A program made the translations under genes and the position numbers. A stretch of DNA of 64,000 nucleotides from Eukaryota sp. TZLM1-RC (Eukaryota; Metamonada: BaSk clade), in assembly GCA_040285825.1 (NCBI GenBank), contig JAUPSS010000005.1, forward strand, positions 1,426,001 to 1,490,000. Direction: 5' to 3'. Of the stretch, positions 51,953-60,180 are shown piece by piece. The notes under the pieces were generated by a model that was given only the letters and a program-made list of their open reading frames with translations, did not search any database and was not told the DNA's origin. Every line of letters begins with the position of its first letter. Within the stretch, counting starts at the first letter, position 1.

Positions 51953-52092
51953 TTGAAGTAGTGGTTGCCAAAAAAGTGCGCTTTTCCCCAATCAAATTCG
52001 TCAGCTTTCAACATGATTTTTGACCTACGGACTTTTCTTAAATTGCTGGCTTCGAACTTTTGTTTTTGCCGGCACTACCACGTCCTTTGTCC

Positions 52093-52257
52093 ATGTTACT
52101 GAATCCCACCAATAAGCGTCGCACTTCTTGTTCTAATCCCACCAAACGTGCCCGTGTTGATTTCATACCTTTGAAGCGATCTAAGCCTCAAGTAGTATAT
52201 GACTTTGTAAATAGTTTCCCACGGTGGGTATGTCAAAGGCTGTCTCCTTCGTTGTAG
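52093..52257 (+). CDS. Possible small basic protein (54 aa), uncertain
   Basis: The ORF opens with MLLNPTNKRRTSCSNPTKRA and has a basic, Ser/Pro-rich character, then KPQVVYDFVNSFPRW. An in-frame ATG at 52060 would add 11 residues. A GTATGT lies at the FPRW codons and a GTAG about 30 nt later, so the last codons might be an intron; the TTACCT motif of the other two introns is missing. No family recognised. It is head-to-head with the DUF302 gene, which suggests a shared promoter region if it is real. Confidence 0.3.
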   Translation: MLLNPTNKRRTSCSNPTKRARVDFIPLKRSKPQVVYDFVNSFPRWVCQRLSPSL

Positions 52258-52640
52258 TGTGTGATTGAACTGTGCTGTATTTAATAAATCTGACCAACTT
52301 ACCCTTTTTCAACTGTATCATGTTGATTATCAGCAGTTCAACATCAAATTCACTCAATACTCAATTTGCGATGTTCTTGTTCTACAGTCAGAATACCCGA
52401 TTCAACTGATGTTGTTGTCAGTGTGTTTAACACTGAAGTTAAATGAGATGAAATTGGTTCAATACTTGCTTCTATTGCTGATTATCGATTTTTGACTGTG
52501 GTTTATGTGAATTTAATGTTTCTTCATCAATTCATCCTTATTTCTGCTCAGCCTTCATCGGCAAGAAGTGTCAATTATTTTGCAAGACTTCACAGAATAA
52601 ATATTTATTCATTTTATCAGTCACAAAAACTATACAAGCA

Positions 52641-53159
52641 TTACAAGTTCTTAAGCAAAGTTTGACACTCATTAACAAACCTTAATCTATACTGTTTTTG
52701 GCTTTCAAAATCCATTAAACGATTGAGCAGTTCATAGGAAATCAAAGATAAAGCAATCATTAAAGTCTTGACACTAAGACAACCTCTTGTATAGGGATTA
52801 CCTGATATTTTTAATAAACTAGCAGCGAGTTTGGAACAATACAGTAACCTACTTGGTCCTAATGAATGAGCCATCCCTAGACCAATCAACACTGATAGTC
52901 CTCGTCCTATTGGAAGGTTACTGAGAAGACTGGTAAGATCAAAGGGATTAAAGGCTACAGGTTTCGCATCAGCGACAAGCTGTTCAAGTTTCTCCTTGCG
53001 TTCTTCTCCCTCAAGTGCAAGAGCTTCAGTCTTTTTAACCTCAAGTTCAATTTTGAGAGGTAGAACAGGCGAGGAAAGAATCTTGCGTAATGAAACTACA
53101 ATAGAAGTGAGACTAATCAAGATGATGCTACCAAAGATGACATCCTGTGGTATGTTCAT
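52641..53159 (-). CDS. Small membrane protein of unknown function (172 aa)
   Basis: The start is placed at MNIPQDVIFGSIIL. An N-terminal hydrophobic helix (residues about 7-24, VIFGSIILISLTSIVVSL) is followed by a charged, Glu/Lys-rich helical stretch (about 38-65). A Pro/Leu-rich middle and weakly hydrophobic C-terminal helices follow. The open frame extends to 53456, giving 271 codons, but those extra codons are antisense to the inserted retroelement copy B, so I reject them. An AATAAA on the minus strand (52604-52609 as TTTATT) lies about 30 nt after the stop. No family recognised; possibly an organelle or ER membrane protein. The retroelement begins about 22 bp before the start codon, so its 5' UTR and promoter may be disturbed. 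Confidence 0.6.
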   Translation of the reverse strand: MNIPQDVIFGSIILISLTSIVVSLRKILSSPVLPLKIELEVKKTEALALEGEERKEKLEQLVADAKPVAFNPFDLTSLLSNLPIGRGLSVLIGLGMAHSLGPSRLLYCSKLAASLLKISGNPYTRGCLSVKTLMIALSLISYELLNRLMDFESQKQYRLRFVNECQTLLKNL

Positions 53160-53181
53160 TGATAAGTTTAAATTAAATGAA

Positions 53182-54282
53182 GAAATTTCAAAAAATTTCA
53201 AAAATGGATGTAGAAAAATGGAGTCGATGTTTTCCCCAATCATTCGATGGTAATATTTCAGAAAAGAAATATTTAAATTTGGAATACATTCTTCGAACAT
53301 TACAGAAACGTTTGACTGGAGTGTATGAAAATGATCTTTATAATAATACATGCAGCTCGGCTGTTTTAAATCAAGATCTTCACTCATTGTTATTGCAAAA
53401 GGGTGTTTGTGAAAACAAGTCATCAGATTCTTCAATTTTTGTAACCATTGTACCACGAAGATTTGGACTGTGTGCTAAAAATGAAGCATTTGTAACAAAA
53501 TTGAGATTATATATGAATATTTCCATTAATCAATAACTATTAAAAGAAAACAATGTATTTGTTCGAATTCACCTTTACTCACTTTGCATCATGCTTTGAA
53601 TTGTTCTAAATTGATAATTTATTGTTTTCATTACATGATGCTGTTAGAGACACTGTTTTCAATATGGCTCGAACTGCAAGAATATCGTGTATCAAAGAGC
53701 CTCTGCTGAAGGAAACACTGTCATTGCAAAATTTTGGTTCTGATGATAGAGGTGATATATCCTGTGATTGGACTGATAATTCTGAAGCTATTGTTGATTT
53801 TGTCTCATGTAATGTTGCAAATGATATTTTGGTTCAAAGGAAGAAAATTAATCCTGTAAAAGCTCTTGAATTTAAAGCAAAAGAATAACATAGAAAATAT
53901 GACAAAGACATTGAAGAGGCTTATGCTGATAGACATAGACTACTTGTAAGTGCTCTTGATTTTAAGGCCAGAAAAGACATAGCAAATATCACAAAGGTTT
54001 CACAGAAGCTAATGCTGATAGAAATTGACCAATTGTTTTGATTGTTTTCGCATTTTCGATAAACGGAGGACTATCAGTAGAAACAGCAACCTTTTTGAAT
54101 GATTTACAAACAATGGTTCAAGAAAAAACAATGAAAAGATTTGAGATTTATTTATGGCGCTCTCGAATTTAATTTGCCATAATTATTAATTAATAGATTG
54201 CCTCGGTTTTTCAATCGAATTAGAGAAGCTTTAGCTAGACATCAAGTAGATCAGGATTTTGCAGAGAAAATCTTGGTTCAAT
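53182..54282 (+). mobile_element. 5'-truncated retroelement copy B
   Basis: Homologous to 49996-51088 of copy A, with the same order of encoded motifs: VEKWSRCFPQ, RLTGVYENDLYNN, FVTIVPRRFGL, ARISCIKEPLLKETLSLQNF, then GCATTTTCGATAAACGGA and ATTAGAGAAGCTTTAGCTAG. The left end is cut within the C-terminal coding region. The right end stops at GGTTCAAT (54282), lacking the 3' UTR and passing straight into Fanzor sequence. Partly open pieces are 53177-53536 and 53622-53888. It is a dead fragment lying between the small membrane protein gene and the Fanzor scrap. Confidence 0.8.
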
Positions 54283-54564
54283 CAATTTCGTTTAGATGAT
54301 GTCAAACTAGTCCCATGCCATGGACTGCTACACTGTCAAAACAGTGAATGTGGCGTCTATTGGGATAGGGATGTGACCAGTGCTATAAACAAGGGCAGGA
54401 TTAGGTACTCTCATATTCATGATAATTGTAGACCAAAGGTACTGCAACGACCAGTGAAAGAATGTTTAGAAGACTTATCAGCCTGGATTGAAGCATTTTT
54501 TGAGTTGCCAAACAAAAATCCAACAGCACATTCAATCAACATTGTATCAAGTTCTACTATTTGA
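54283..54564 (+). pseudogene. C-terminal fragment of a Fanzor (TnpB-like) nuclease
   Basis: It encodes LVPCHGLLHCQNSECGVYWD, then RDVTSAINKGRIRYSH and, about 20 residues on, CRPKVLQRPVKECL. The HGLL-x-C-x4-C-x3-WDRD-x2-SA-x-N pattern is the last zinc-ribbon half and RuvC-III Asp region of Fanzor/OrfB proteins; the Asp is at 54370-54372. The R-P-x-V-x-x-R tail also resembles the ERLEVFKR tail of the relic at 56704-57975. Everything N-terminal is missing: the fragment begins at the junction with retroelement copy B. It therefore cannot encode a working nuclease. Confidence 0.7.
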
Positions 54565-54589
54565 CATTCTTGTGCTACCAGCCGATGTC

Positions 54590-55738
54590 ATGACATCATC
54601 ACTGAGAGAAAGGTTTCTACTCACAACCAGCTCTCCACTACCTCCTGTTTCAACGGGATCCACATCTCCGTCTCCAGCCCTTGAGTCTCAAATAGCACAT
54701 CTTCATCAACGTCTAGATGCTCTTGAACACCATCTTTCCCACAAAAAACCATCTACCCCACGTTCATTCACTCCGTCCCAACCTTCTCGTTCTTTAGAAA
54801 ATGTGTCATCTTCTCTTCAAGCCTTACACCGTTCACACTGTCTTTTAGATAAGCACGTGTCCACTACTTTACATCACCATTTAGATGCCATAGGTGAATC
54901 TCAAGATAATATAGTCAGGAGTGTCAAGAATTATGCCATAGATAGTGGCAATGCTGTTAACGGATTAAAGTCGAAAGTTGATGAAATGATGAGTAGAATT
55001 GTTAATCTTGAGTCACATCAGCAATCAGTTAACCAATCAGTTTCTGATTTGACAGTCAGATTACAATCATTAGAACAATCAAATTATGATGTTATTGATT
55101 TTCTAAGGAATTTGGCTGATTATTTAGAAAACGAGAATACAGATTCTTCGCCGGAAAGTGAAGTGGTAATCAAGGCCAATCAAGATGCTAATCAGTCTCA
55201 ATCAGTTTCCAATGAAAATGTTACTAAAAATGGTAATCCTAACCCTAATCATAACCCCAACCCTAACCCTGTCCCAGTTAAACATCGTAGTAAGTCAATG
55301 AGTCACGTTATGGGCAATCAAACCTCTCAATCAGACCGGCATAGCAATCACTCAGTTTCTCAATCCAACCCTAATTACTTTGCCAATCAATCGTTTGATG
55401 ATGTTGATGTTTCTATTCATGATACAAAGTTTGGTTCCCAATATTTAAGAGACGTATGGACCACGTCACCATTACCATTGCCTGTGACGTCTGCTGATCT
55501 AACTACGACACCAAGAGATAGGAAACCAGAAGGTGATTTAGATCCAAAGGAAACTGATGATGTCGTGATTGGACCGGTTGATTTGGAAGCTGAACCAAGG
55601 TTGCCTAGTTATCCATTGCCAATCATACCTCAATCAAATTTGATTGATAGACGTAAAAAAGGGTTGTTAAAGTTCTTTAAAAGTTCTGGAGTCCGAAATC
55701 CTGTTTTAGAAAGAAGAAGAAAGGCAAATAGGAGGTGA
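54590..55738 (+). CDS. Coiled-coil / low-complexity protein (382 aa)
   Basis: The start is placed at MTSSLRERFLLTTSSPLPPV. The frame is open further left (to 54488), but there it overlaps the Fanzor scrap. Residues about 30-60 contain a heptad-like stretch (ESQIAHLHQRLDALEHHLSH). Residues about 120-190 form a second helical, coiled-coil-like region (VNGLKSKVDEMMSRIVNLES and following). Next comes an Asn/Pro run (NPNPNHNPNPNPNPVP) encoded by telomere-like CCCTAA repeats, then a disordered Ser/Asn-rich region and a basic C-terminus (RRKKGLLKFF...ERRRKANRR). No enzymatic domain seen. It is convergent with the next gene, about 200 bp apart. The role is unknown; the layout suggests a scaffold or cytoskeletal protein. 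Confidence 0.6.
   Translation: MTSSLRERFLLTTSSPLPPVSTGSTSPSPALESQIAHLHQRLDALEHHLSHKKPSTPRSFTPSQPSRSLENVSSSLQALHRSHCLLDKHVSTTLHHHLDAIGESQDNIVRSVKNYAIDSGNAVNGLKSKVDEMMSRIVNLESHQQSVNQSVSDLTVRLQSLEQSNYDVIDFLRNLADYLENENTDSSPESEVVIKANQDANQSQSVSNENVTKNGNPNPNHNPNPNPVPVKHRSKSMSHVMGNQTSQSDRHSNHSVSQSNPNYFANQSFDDVDVSIHDTKFGSQYLRDVWTTSPLPLPVTSADLTTTPRDRKPEGDLDPKETDDVVIGPVDLEAEPRLPSYPLPIIPQSNLIDRRKKGLLKFFKSSGVRNPVLERRRKANRR
55238..55270 (+). repeat. Degenerate interstitial telomere-like repeat (CCCTAA type), coding
   Basis: The stretch CCTAACCCTAATCATAACCC continues CAACCCTAACCCT. It lies in frame and encodes alternating Asn and Pro. It is imperfect compared with the array at 56247-56270. Confidence 0.8.
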
Positions 55739-55936
55739 TTTAATGTTATTAATTTATTTATTTACTTGATAATTTAATTATTGAGCTTTATTTGTAAAAT
55801 AGTACAGTGATTTGAAAACTCAAAGTACATCTTAATTTATAAATTACAATTTCAAACAAAATGAGTACAAATACAACAAAAACCTTCAATTAAATCAATA
55901 TTATAAATAGAATAAATAATATTACTGTTTTTCTTT

Positions 55937-56695
55937 TCATTTCTTTTTCCCCTTTACTTTTTCTTCTTTTTCCTGCTCATTTTCGTCATTGATTTCCTTT
56001 TCTTTTTCTATTTCAATTATTTCAATCTTATTTTTCATTTGATCAACTAGATTATCTATTGTTGATAAAGTTTCATTCTTTAATTCATCAACCAGACCTT
56101 TAATGTAATCCCTAATTACCATTTCATGCTCCTGGGTAACAACTCTATTTAAATCAGACAATTCCAACTTGTGAGTAGCAGTATTTAATGGAGGCAAAAT
56201 GGAAGTTGAGAAATTTGGAATAAGCATGGGGTAAGAGTTGGATTTGGGGTTAGGGTTAGGGTTAGGGTTAGATTTGTTTGAAGCAAGCGAAAAACATGAT
56301 GAAAATAAATAAAAATGTGGAGTAATGGTAGACTCAATAAGATTGACAATAGTTGTGCAAGTGTTAAAAGGAAGAAAAGTGAGTAAATCAGAACGAATAG
56401 GTTCCACACAAGATAGCGATAATCCAGATGGGGTGAATAGATGTGAATGTATGGCAGTAAGAGCTTGTGAGGATTGATCAATGGTGAGGTGTTGAGAAGA
56501 GAAACAAGAAAACAAATCAGCTATAAATTGAGAGAAGCAGGATGGTAGTGGTGAGGGAAGAAGAATGTGGATGTGGTGGCGAACGTTAAGAGCGGTAGGA
56601 AGTGAAAGAAGACCTTGAATGCGATCATCATTTGTACAGGAGAGCGGTTCATAGAATACATCCGGTGGAGGTGTTGATGACTTCTTTGGAGGCAT
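55937..56695 (-). CDS. Coiled-coil / low-complexity protein (252 aa)
   Basis: Starts MPPKKSSTPPPDVFYEPLSC and ends in a highly charged Glu/Lys coiled-coil-like tail (EIIEIEKEKEINDENEQEKE). Residues about 143-151 are an Asn-Pro run (SNPNPNPNPKS) encoded by four perfect TTAGGG units read on the complementary strand. A helical stretch (VIRDYIKGLVDELKNETLST) precedes the charged tail. No known domain recognised. It is convergent with the 382-aa gene, which also has an Asn-Pro run. It starts 8 bp from the end of the Fanzor relic, on the same strand. Both neighbours may be paralogous in type, but I see no clear sequence alignment apart from the NP run. Confidence 0.55.
   Translation of the reverse strand: MPPKKSSTPPPDVFYEPLSCTNDDRIQGLLSLPTALNVRHHIHILLPSPLPSCFSQFIADLFSCFSSQHLTIDQSSQALTAIHSHLFTPSGLSLSCVEPIRSDLLTFLPFNTCTTIVNLIESTITPHFYLFSSCFSLASNKSNPNPNPNPKSNSYPMLIPNFSTSILPPLNTATHKLELSDLNRVVTQEHEMVIRDYIKGLVDELKNETLSTIDNLVDQMKNKIEIIEIEKEKEINDENEQEKEEKVKGKKK
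56247..56270. repeat. Four perfect GGGTTA (TTAGGG) telomere-type repeats inside a gene
   Basis: Four uninterrupted GGGTTA units, with partial units either side. They lie in the sense-antisense orientation that makes the minus-strand gene encode Asn-Pro repeats. Confidence 0.95.
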
Positions 56696-56703
56696 TATGA
56701 AAG

Positions 56704-57975
56704 TTACTTCAAAACGATATCATAACTACACAGACATTCTTTCTCAACTTTCGCATTCGTTGCTCGTGATAATGTATTGAGGTTTGGTTGTTGAATCGGA
56801 CTCATTGTTATGCCATCACCTTCAGAATCATTATCATTATCGCTCTGCCTTTCATGAGTGGGTTCAATAACATTTGTTTGAGACTGCCTTCTCTTGAACA
56901 CCTCTAATCTCTCTCTTCCAGCCACAATGTCTTCTGCCAACAAATGAATATTTAGTGCAGAATTTGTATCTCGATTCCAGAACGTTTTGCATTGATTGCA
57001 TTGCCTTAGAACCCATGGAACTACTTGTTGAGCTTCATAGTTGCCCAATTCATCCTTTTCCAAAAGCTTTGATATTTTCTTATTTTCCGGTCAGTGGTAT
57101 TTTTCAATTCTTCAACTAATTCTCTAATTGCTAGATTTCTTTGTTCACTCTTACTCATAACCTTGGTTAACCAACTTTCAGGGACTGTTTCTACCCTTAT
57201 CATTGCTTCTTCCAACTGTTCTTTTACTTTAACTTTCTTTTTTCCTTTTTTTTTGCATTATTTGAACTGTCCTTAAATTCCGTTTTTTTTTCTTTCTGAC
57301 GTGATTATCCTGTCTAGTTGAGTTTAGTTTTTTCGTAAAGTTGGGATCATCGTATTTGCATGAAGTTTCCTCGTTTTCTCCAATTGTACCCTTTCGAGCA
57401 CAATTATGGTATCTTTTTGAAGTATATGCCTCATTGACTAAATATACAAGGTAACCGGCTTGTCTCAATACTTTTCTTATACTTGTTCCTTTAGATGGAT
57501 ACTTTCCTTTCCTTTTTAATCCAGACTCTTTACTCCAATCACCAATGACTATCATACAATCCCCAGGTTCACCAAAATTTTGTTTAATTTTATGAATCTA
57601 CTTCATGACACCTTTTTGTTTTCCCTTGTGTTGGGAGAACCTTTCTTTTCGATATTGTATTTGGTTCAATAAATTCCAAGTTTTCATTCTAAAGATTTCT
57701 TTTGCATTAATATACTCACAAAATTCATCTAAATTGGTTGATTTTGATTGTTTTCTCCTTTGATATTCAGAAATTTTTCAAAATTTTCCTGTAACTTTCT
57801 CCATCATCATAGAAGAAGTACTCATCTTGCCGCTTTGTTGTATCTCTCCAATGTTTGAGATAATTAAGTGAAAAATTTCGTTCACCTTGAGTAAAAGACA
57901 AGAAATCAATATTATGTATAACTTCTTTTTTTTGCGCTTTTTCTTTGGCAACATGATCCAATTGTGCATTTTTTT
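56704..57975 (-). pseudogene. Fanzor (eukaryotic TnpB-like, OrfB zinc-ribbon) nuclease relic
   Basis: Read on the minus strand in successive frames: FSLNYLKHWRDTTKRQDEYF; a frameshift; TNLDEFCEYINAKEIFRMKT, WNLLNQIQYRKERF and a TAG; then IVIGDWSKESGLKRKGKYPS, SIRKVLRQAGYLVYLVNEAY and TSKRYHNC; after further shifts VPWVLRQCNQCKTFWNRDTN, SALNI and ERLEVFKR. Known: Fanzors are RNA-guided DNA nucleases related to TnpB, with a RuvC D-E-D set and a zinc ribbon. Seen: candidate acidic residues are Asp of GDWS (57538-57540), Glu of VNEAYTSK (57430-57432) and Asp of WNRD (56968-56970). The first zinc Cys pair has Tyr in place of one Cys (TSKRYHNC). At least three frameshifts and one stop make it inactive as it stands. 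Left and right ends, and any guide RNA, are not defined. Confidence 0.75.
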
Positions 57976-58000
57976 AAATAATATTTATTTATTGAAAATC

Positions 58001-58342
58001 TTATAAATCAACATCTAAATAATCCATCTCTCCCAAAACAAAACAACTAGATGCAACACTCTTGTAGTGGGATCCAAGAGAAAGCAAAGCATCACAAACC
58101 ATCTTCAACATCCCCTTAAAAATAGAAAACACAATTTCATTTTGCCAACACAATTTGTTGAAATTTCTGTTGGTCCATTTCTTGACAACTGTTTCAAAAT
58201 ATCTGTAAAGCCGTATAGCCGTTGGAGCAAGTGAACCAAATAGAGAAAATCCAATTGGATACAAATGGTATTTTGCATGGGTGGACAATTTAAACAAAGG
58301 TTCACTGAAGGTTTTGCATTTTTTTCGACTCTTGAAAATCAA
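58001..58342 (-). pseudogene. Possible C-terminus of a second retroelement family
   Basis: A 113-codon frame includes HLYPIGFSLFGSLAPTAIRL, YRYFETVVKKW, then CWQNEIVFSIFKGMLK and ...ALLSLGSH. This parallels the C-terminus of the retroelement at 47879-51145 (FSINGRLSVEA...FLNNFQKMV...LWRSRIQFSIINRLL...AL) in the order and spacing of G-x-L, an A, F-x-x-x-V, W-x-x-x-I-x-FSI and AL. Inferred: a divergent RT protein end, lying just before the Fanzor relic on the same strand. It could instead be a fragment of an unrelated gene. Confidence 0.35.
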
Positions 58343-58345
58343 AAG

Positions 58346-58840
58346 AAAATATCATTATAACAATAGTCACACTACATAACCAACCAATCAGGGAAACCAT
58401 TACCTTTCTTTCGGAAAATCACAGTTGATTTATCCAATCAACTGTGGTGGAAACCTGTCATTGGTATAGGTTATCTTGTTCACTGTATTGAAATTGAAAA
58501 ATGACTGTGTTGTTACATAAACGATGAATATTATAGTTGTCATGGTGAGCTATACTGAACGTTCTTACTGTGTGCTTCATTTCATTAATTAAATAACAAA
58601 TTACTCAATAAAGCTATTTAAACAAAAAGAATTCATGTAACTGGTTTACCAAATTACCATGGTCATCTCAAAGAATGCATCATTCATTGTATGTTGATAC
58701 TGTAATGGCGGTCTCTAATATACGAGGTATACCTTATTATTCGAAAACAATACTTCGATTTAAAAATGTAGTGACAAAAACACAATAATATTCATCAATC
58801 AAATTGGATAAGATTTTCCAATATCCACCACACCATTCCC
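58346..58840. other. Intergenic region before the Josephin gene
   Basis: About 500 bp of AT-rich DNA with no supported gene. The promoter of the Josephin gene should lie near its right end (CACACCATTCCC just before the ATG may be the transcription start, by analogy with short 5' UTRs of many protists). Confidence 0.4.
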
Positions 58841-59467
58841 ATGGTATATTTTGAACGTCAACGTTCTGCATTGTGTGCCGTACACACTGTCAACAACTTG
58901 CTTCAAGCACACGTTTTCAATGAGATCCAGTTTGCTGAATTTGCTGCTGCAGTCACCAACTCAGGCATCAGCACTACTGAAGATCATGTCTCTCTCGCTG
59001 GTGACTTCTCAACTGATGTTATTGCACAAGCACTCGATGTTTTTGGCTTATGGTTAGTTCATTTGGATTCATCCAATCCAGAGGCGGTGATGATCTCTTC
59101 TGATGTAAACAAAGCCAATGGGTACATCCTGAATAAAGCCAATCAACATTGGTTAGCTCTGCGTCGTGTGAATAACCAATGGTATGAATTAGATTCCTTG
59201 AAACAGAATGCTCTTACCATATCTCCATTAATGTTAGAATTGACAATTCATGAGTATAAGAGTCGTCATTATGCAGTGTTTATAGTTTGTGGGGAATTTC
59301 CAGATCAACACACACTACAATTCTATGACTCAGAACCTCCCACATCATCTGATAGTGAGTACGAGAACAGTGAGGATGAGCGGGAAAGAGAGAGGCAAAG
59401 TAGGTTGGTCGAGGAGGAAGAACAGCAGCTTGCTATTGCATTGTCACAGTCGTTGGTTGAGCGCTGA
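58841..59467 (+). CDS. Josephin-domain deubiquitinase with UIM, ataxin-3-like (208 aa)
   Basis: The N-terminus MVYFERQRSALCAVHTVNNL aligns with the start of Josephin proteases. The oxyanion Gln is Q7, the nucleophile Cys C12 (same five-residue spacing as Q9/C14 of ataxin-3), and the catalytic His H103 in NQHWLALRRV. The third residue is D118 in YELDS, where ataxin-3 has Asn but Josephin-1/2 type proteins have Asp. After the domain (about 1-160) comes an acidic Ser/Glu linker. A ubiquitin-interacting motif, EEEEQQLAIALSQSLVE (Ala-x3-Ser core), lies at the extreme C-terminus. Known: ataxin-3-like enzymes trim ubiquitin chains in protein quality control. A complete single-exon gene with all key residues, so it is expected to be active. 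It is shorter than human ataxin-3 and has no polyglutamine tract. Confidence 0.92.
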   Translation: MVYFERQRSALCAVHTVNNLLQAHVFNEIQFAEFAAAVTNSGISTTEDHVSLAGDFSTDVIAQALDVFGLWLVHLDSSNPEAVMISSDVNKANGYILNKANQHWLALRRVNNQWYELDSLKQNALTISPLMLELTIHEYKSRHYAVFIVCGEFPDQHTLQFYDSEPPTSSDSEYENSEDERERERQSRLVEEEEQQLAIALSQSLVER

Positions 59468-60180
59468 TTGTTAGTGAAAAGCAGTACTTATAGGAATATA
59501 TTCATTGTACAGTGTAAAATCAATTAAGCCAATGTTGTGGCTAGGGGTGAGTCTGGCAATAATTGATCATGTTCTCCTATTTGAATGACTATTGCTAAGC
59601 CATAATGGTGATCCCAATCATATCACAAGTTCTTTTGAACAAAAACAAAATGACAATTTTTCCGATTTCAACACTTTGTTATTATAAGGGTTTGGTGATA
59701 TCTGATCTTACACATTCCATGCAAAATAGATGTTGCTGTATTTGATTTATTAATAATAGCATCTGCTGGGAATAAATACTTTATATTATGCAGATTTTGC
59801 GACAAGAAATAACAACCTTTTTGTTTGGAATTCCCTAAAATCAAGCTGTCACATTGGCTGGTCTGATGTATTGGACCAGATATACAGTCAAAAATTTACA
59901 CACATTCAGAATAACTTAATGTTCTCTCAGCATATTAGAGCAACATGTATTAGATTGACTTTTTCCACAATTCAATTGAATAAGTAAAATGGGTGGAATA
60001 GCAACTACACACATTTTTATGCAAGTTTAAGTGATAACTGCTATTCCACTTTTAGAGAAACACATACAATTGTTGAATCTAAAATGGCAAATGTGGTTCC
60101 AAACTTTCAAGAATTGATATATTCCAAAACAAATTTTCCAAGCAAATCTTTATTCACATTCCACATCAATCTATCACTGC
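59468..60180. other. Intergenic region between convergent genes
   Basis: About 700 bp. It holds the 3' UTRs of the Josephin gene and of the minus-strand membrane protein gene, whose minus-strand AATAAA (TTTATT, about 60149-60154) lies about 30 nt past its stop. No ORF or repeat of note. Confidence 0.5.

Noticed and set aside
53160-53456. N-terminal 99 codons of the 271-aa minus-strand ORF
   Set aside because: They are antisense to retroelement copy B, which is itself homologous to copy A, so they are an accidental extension.
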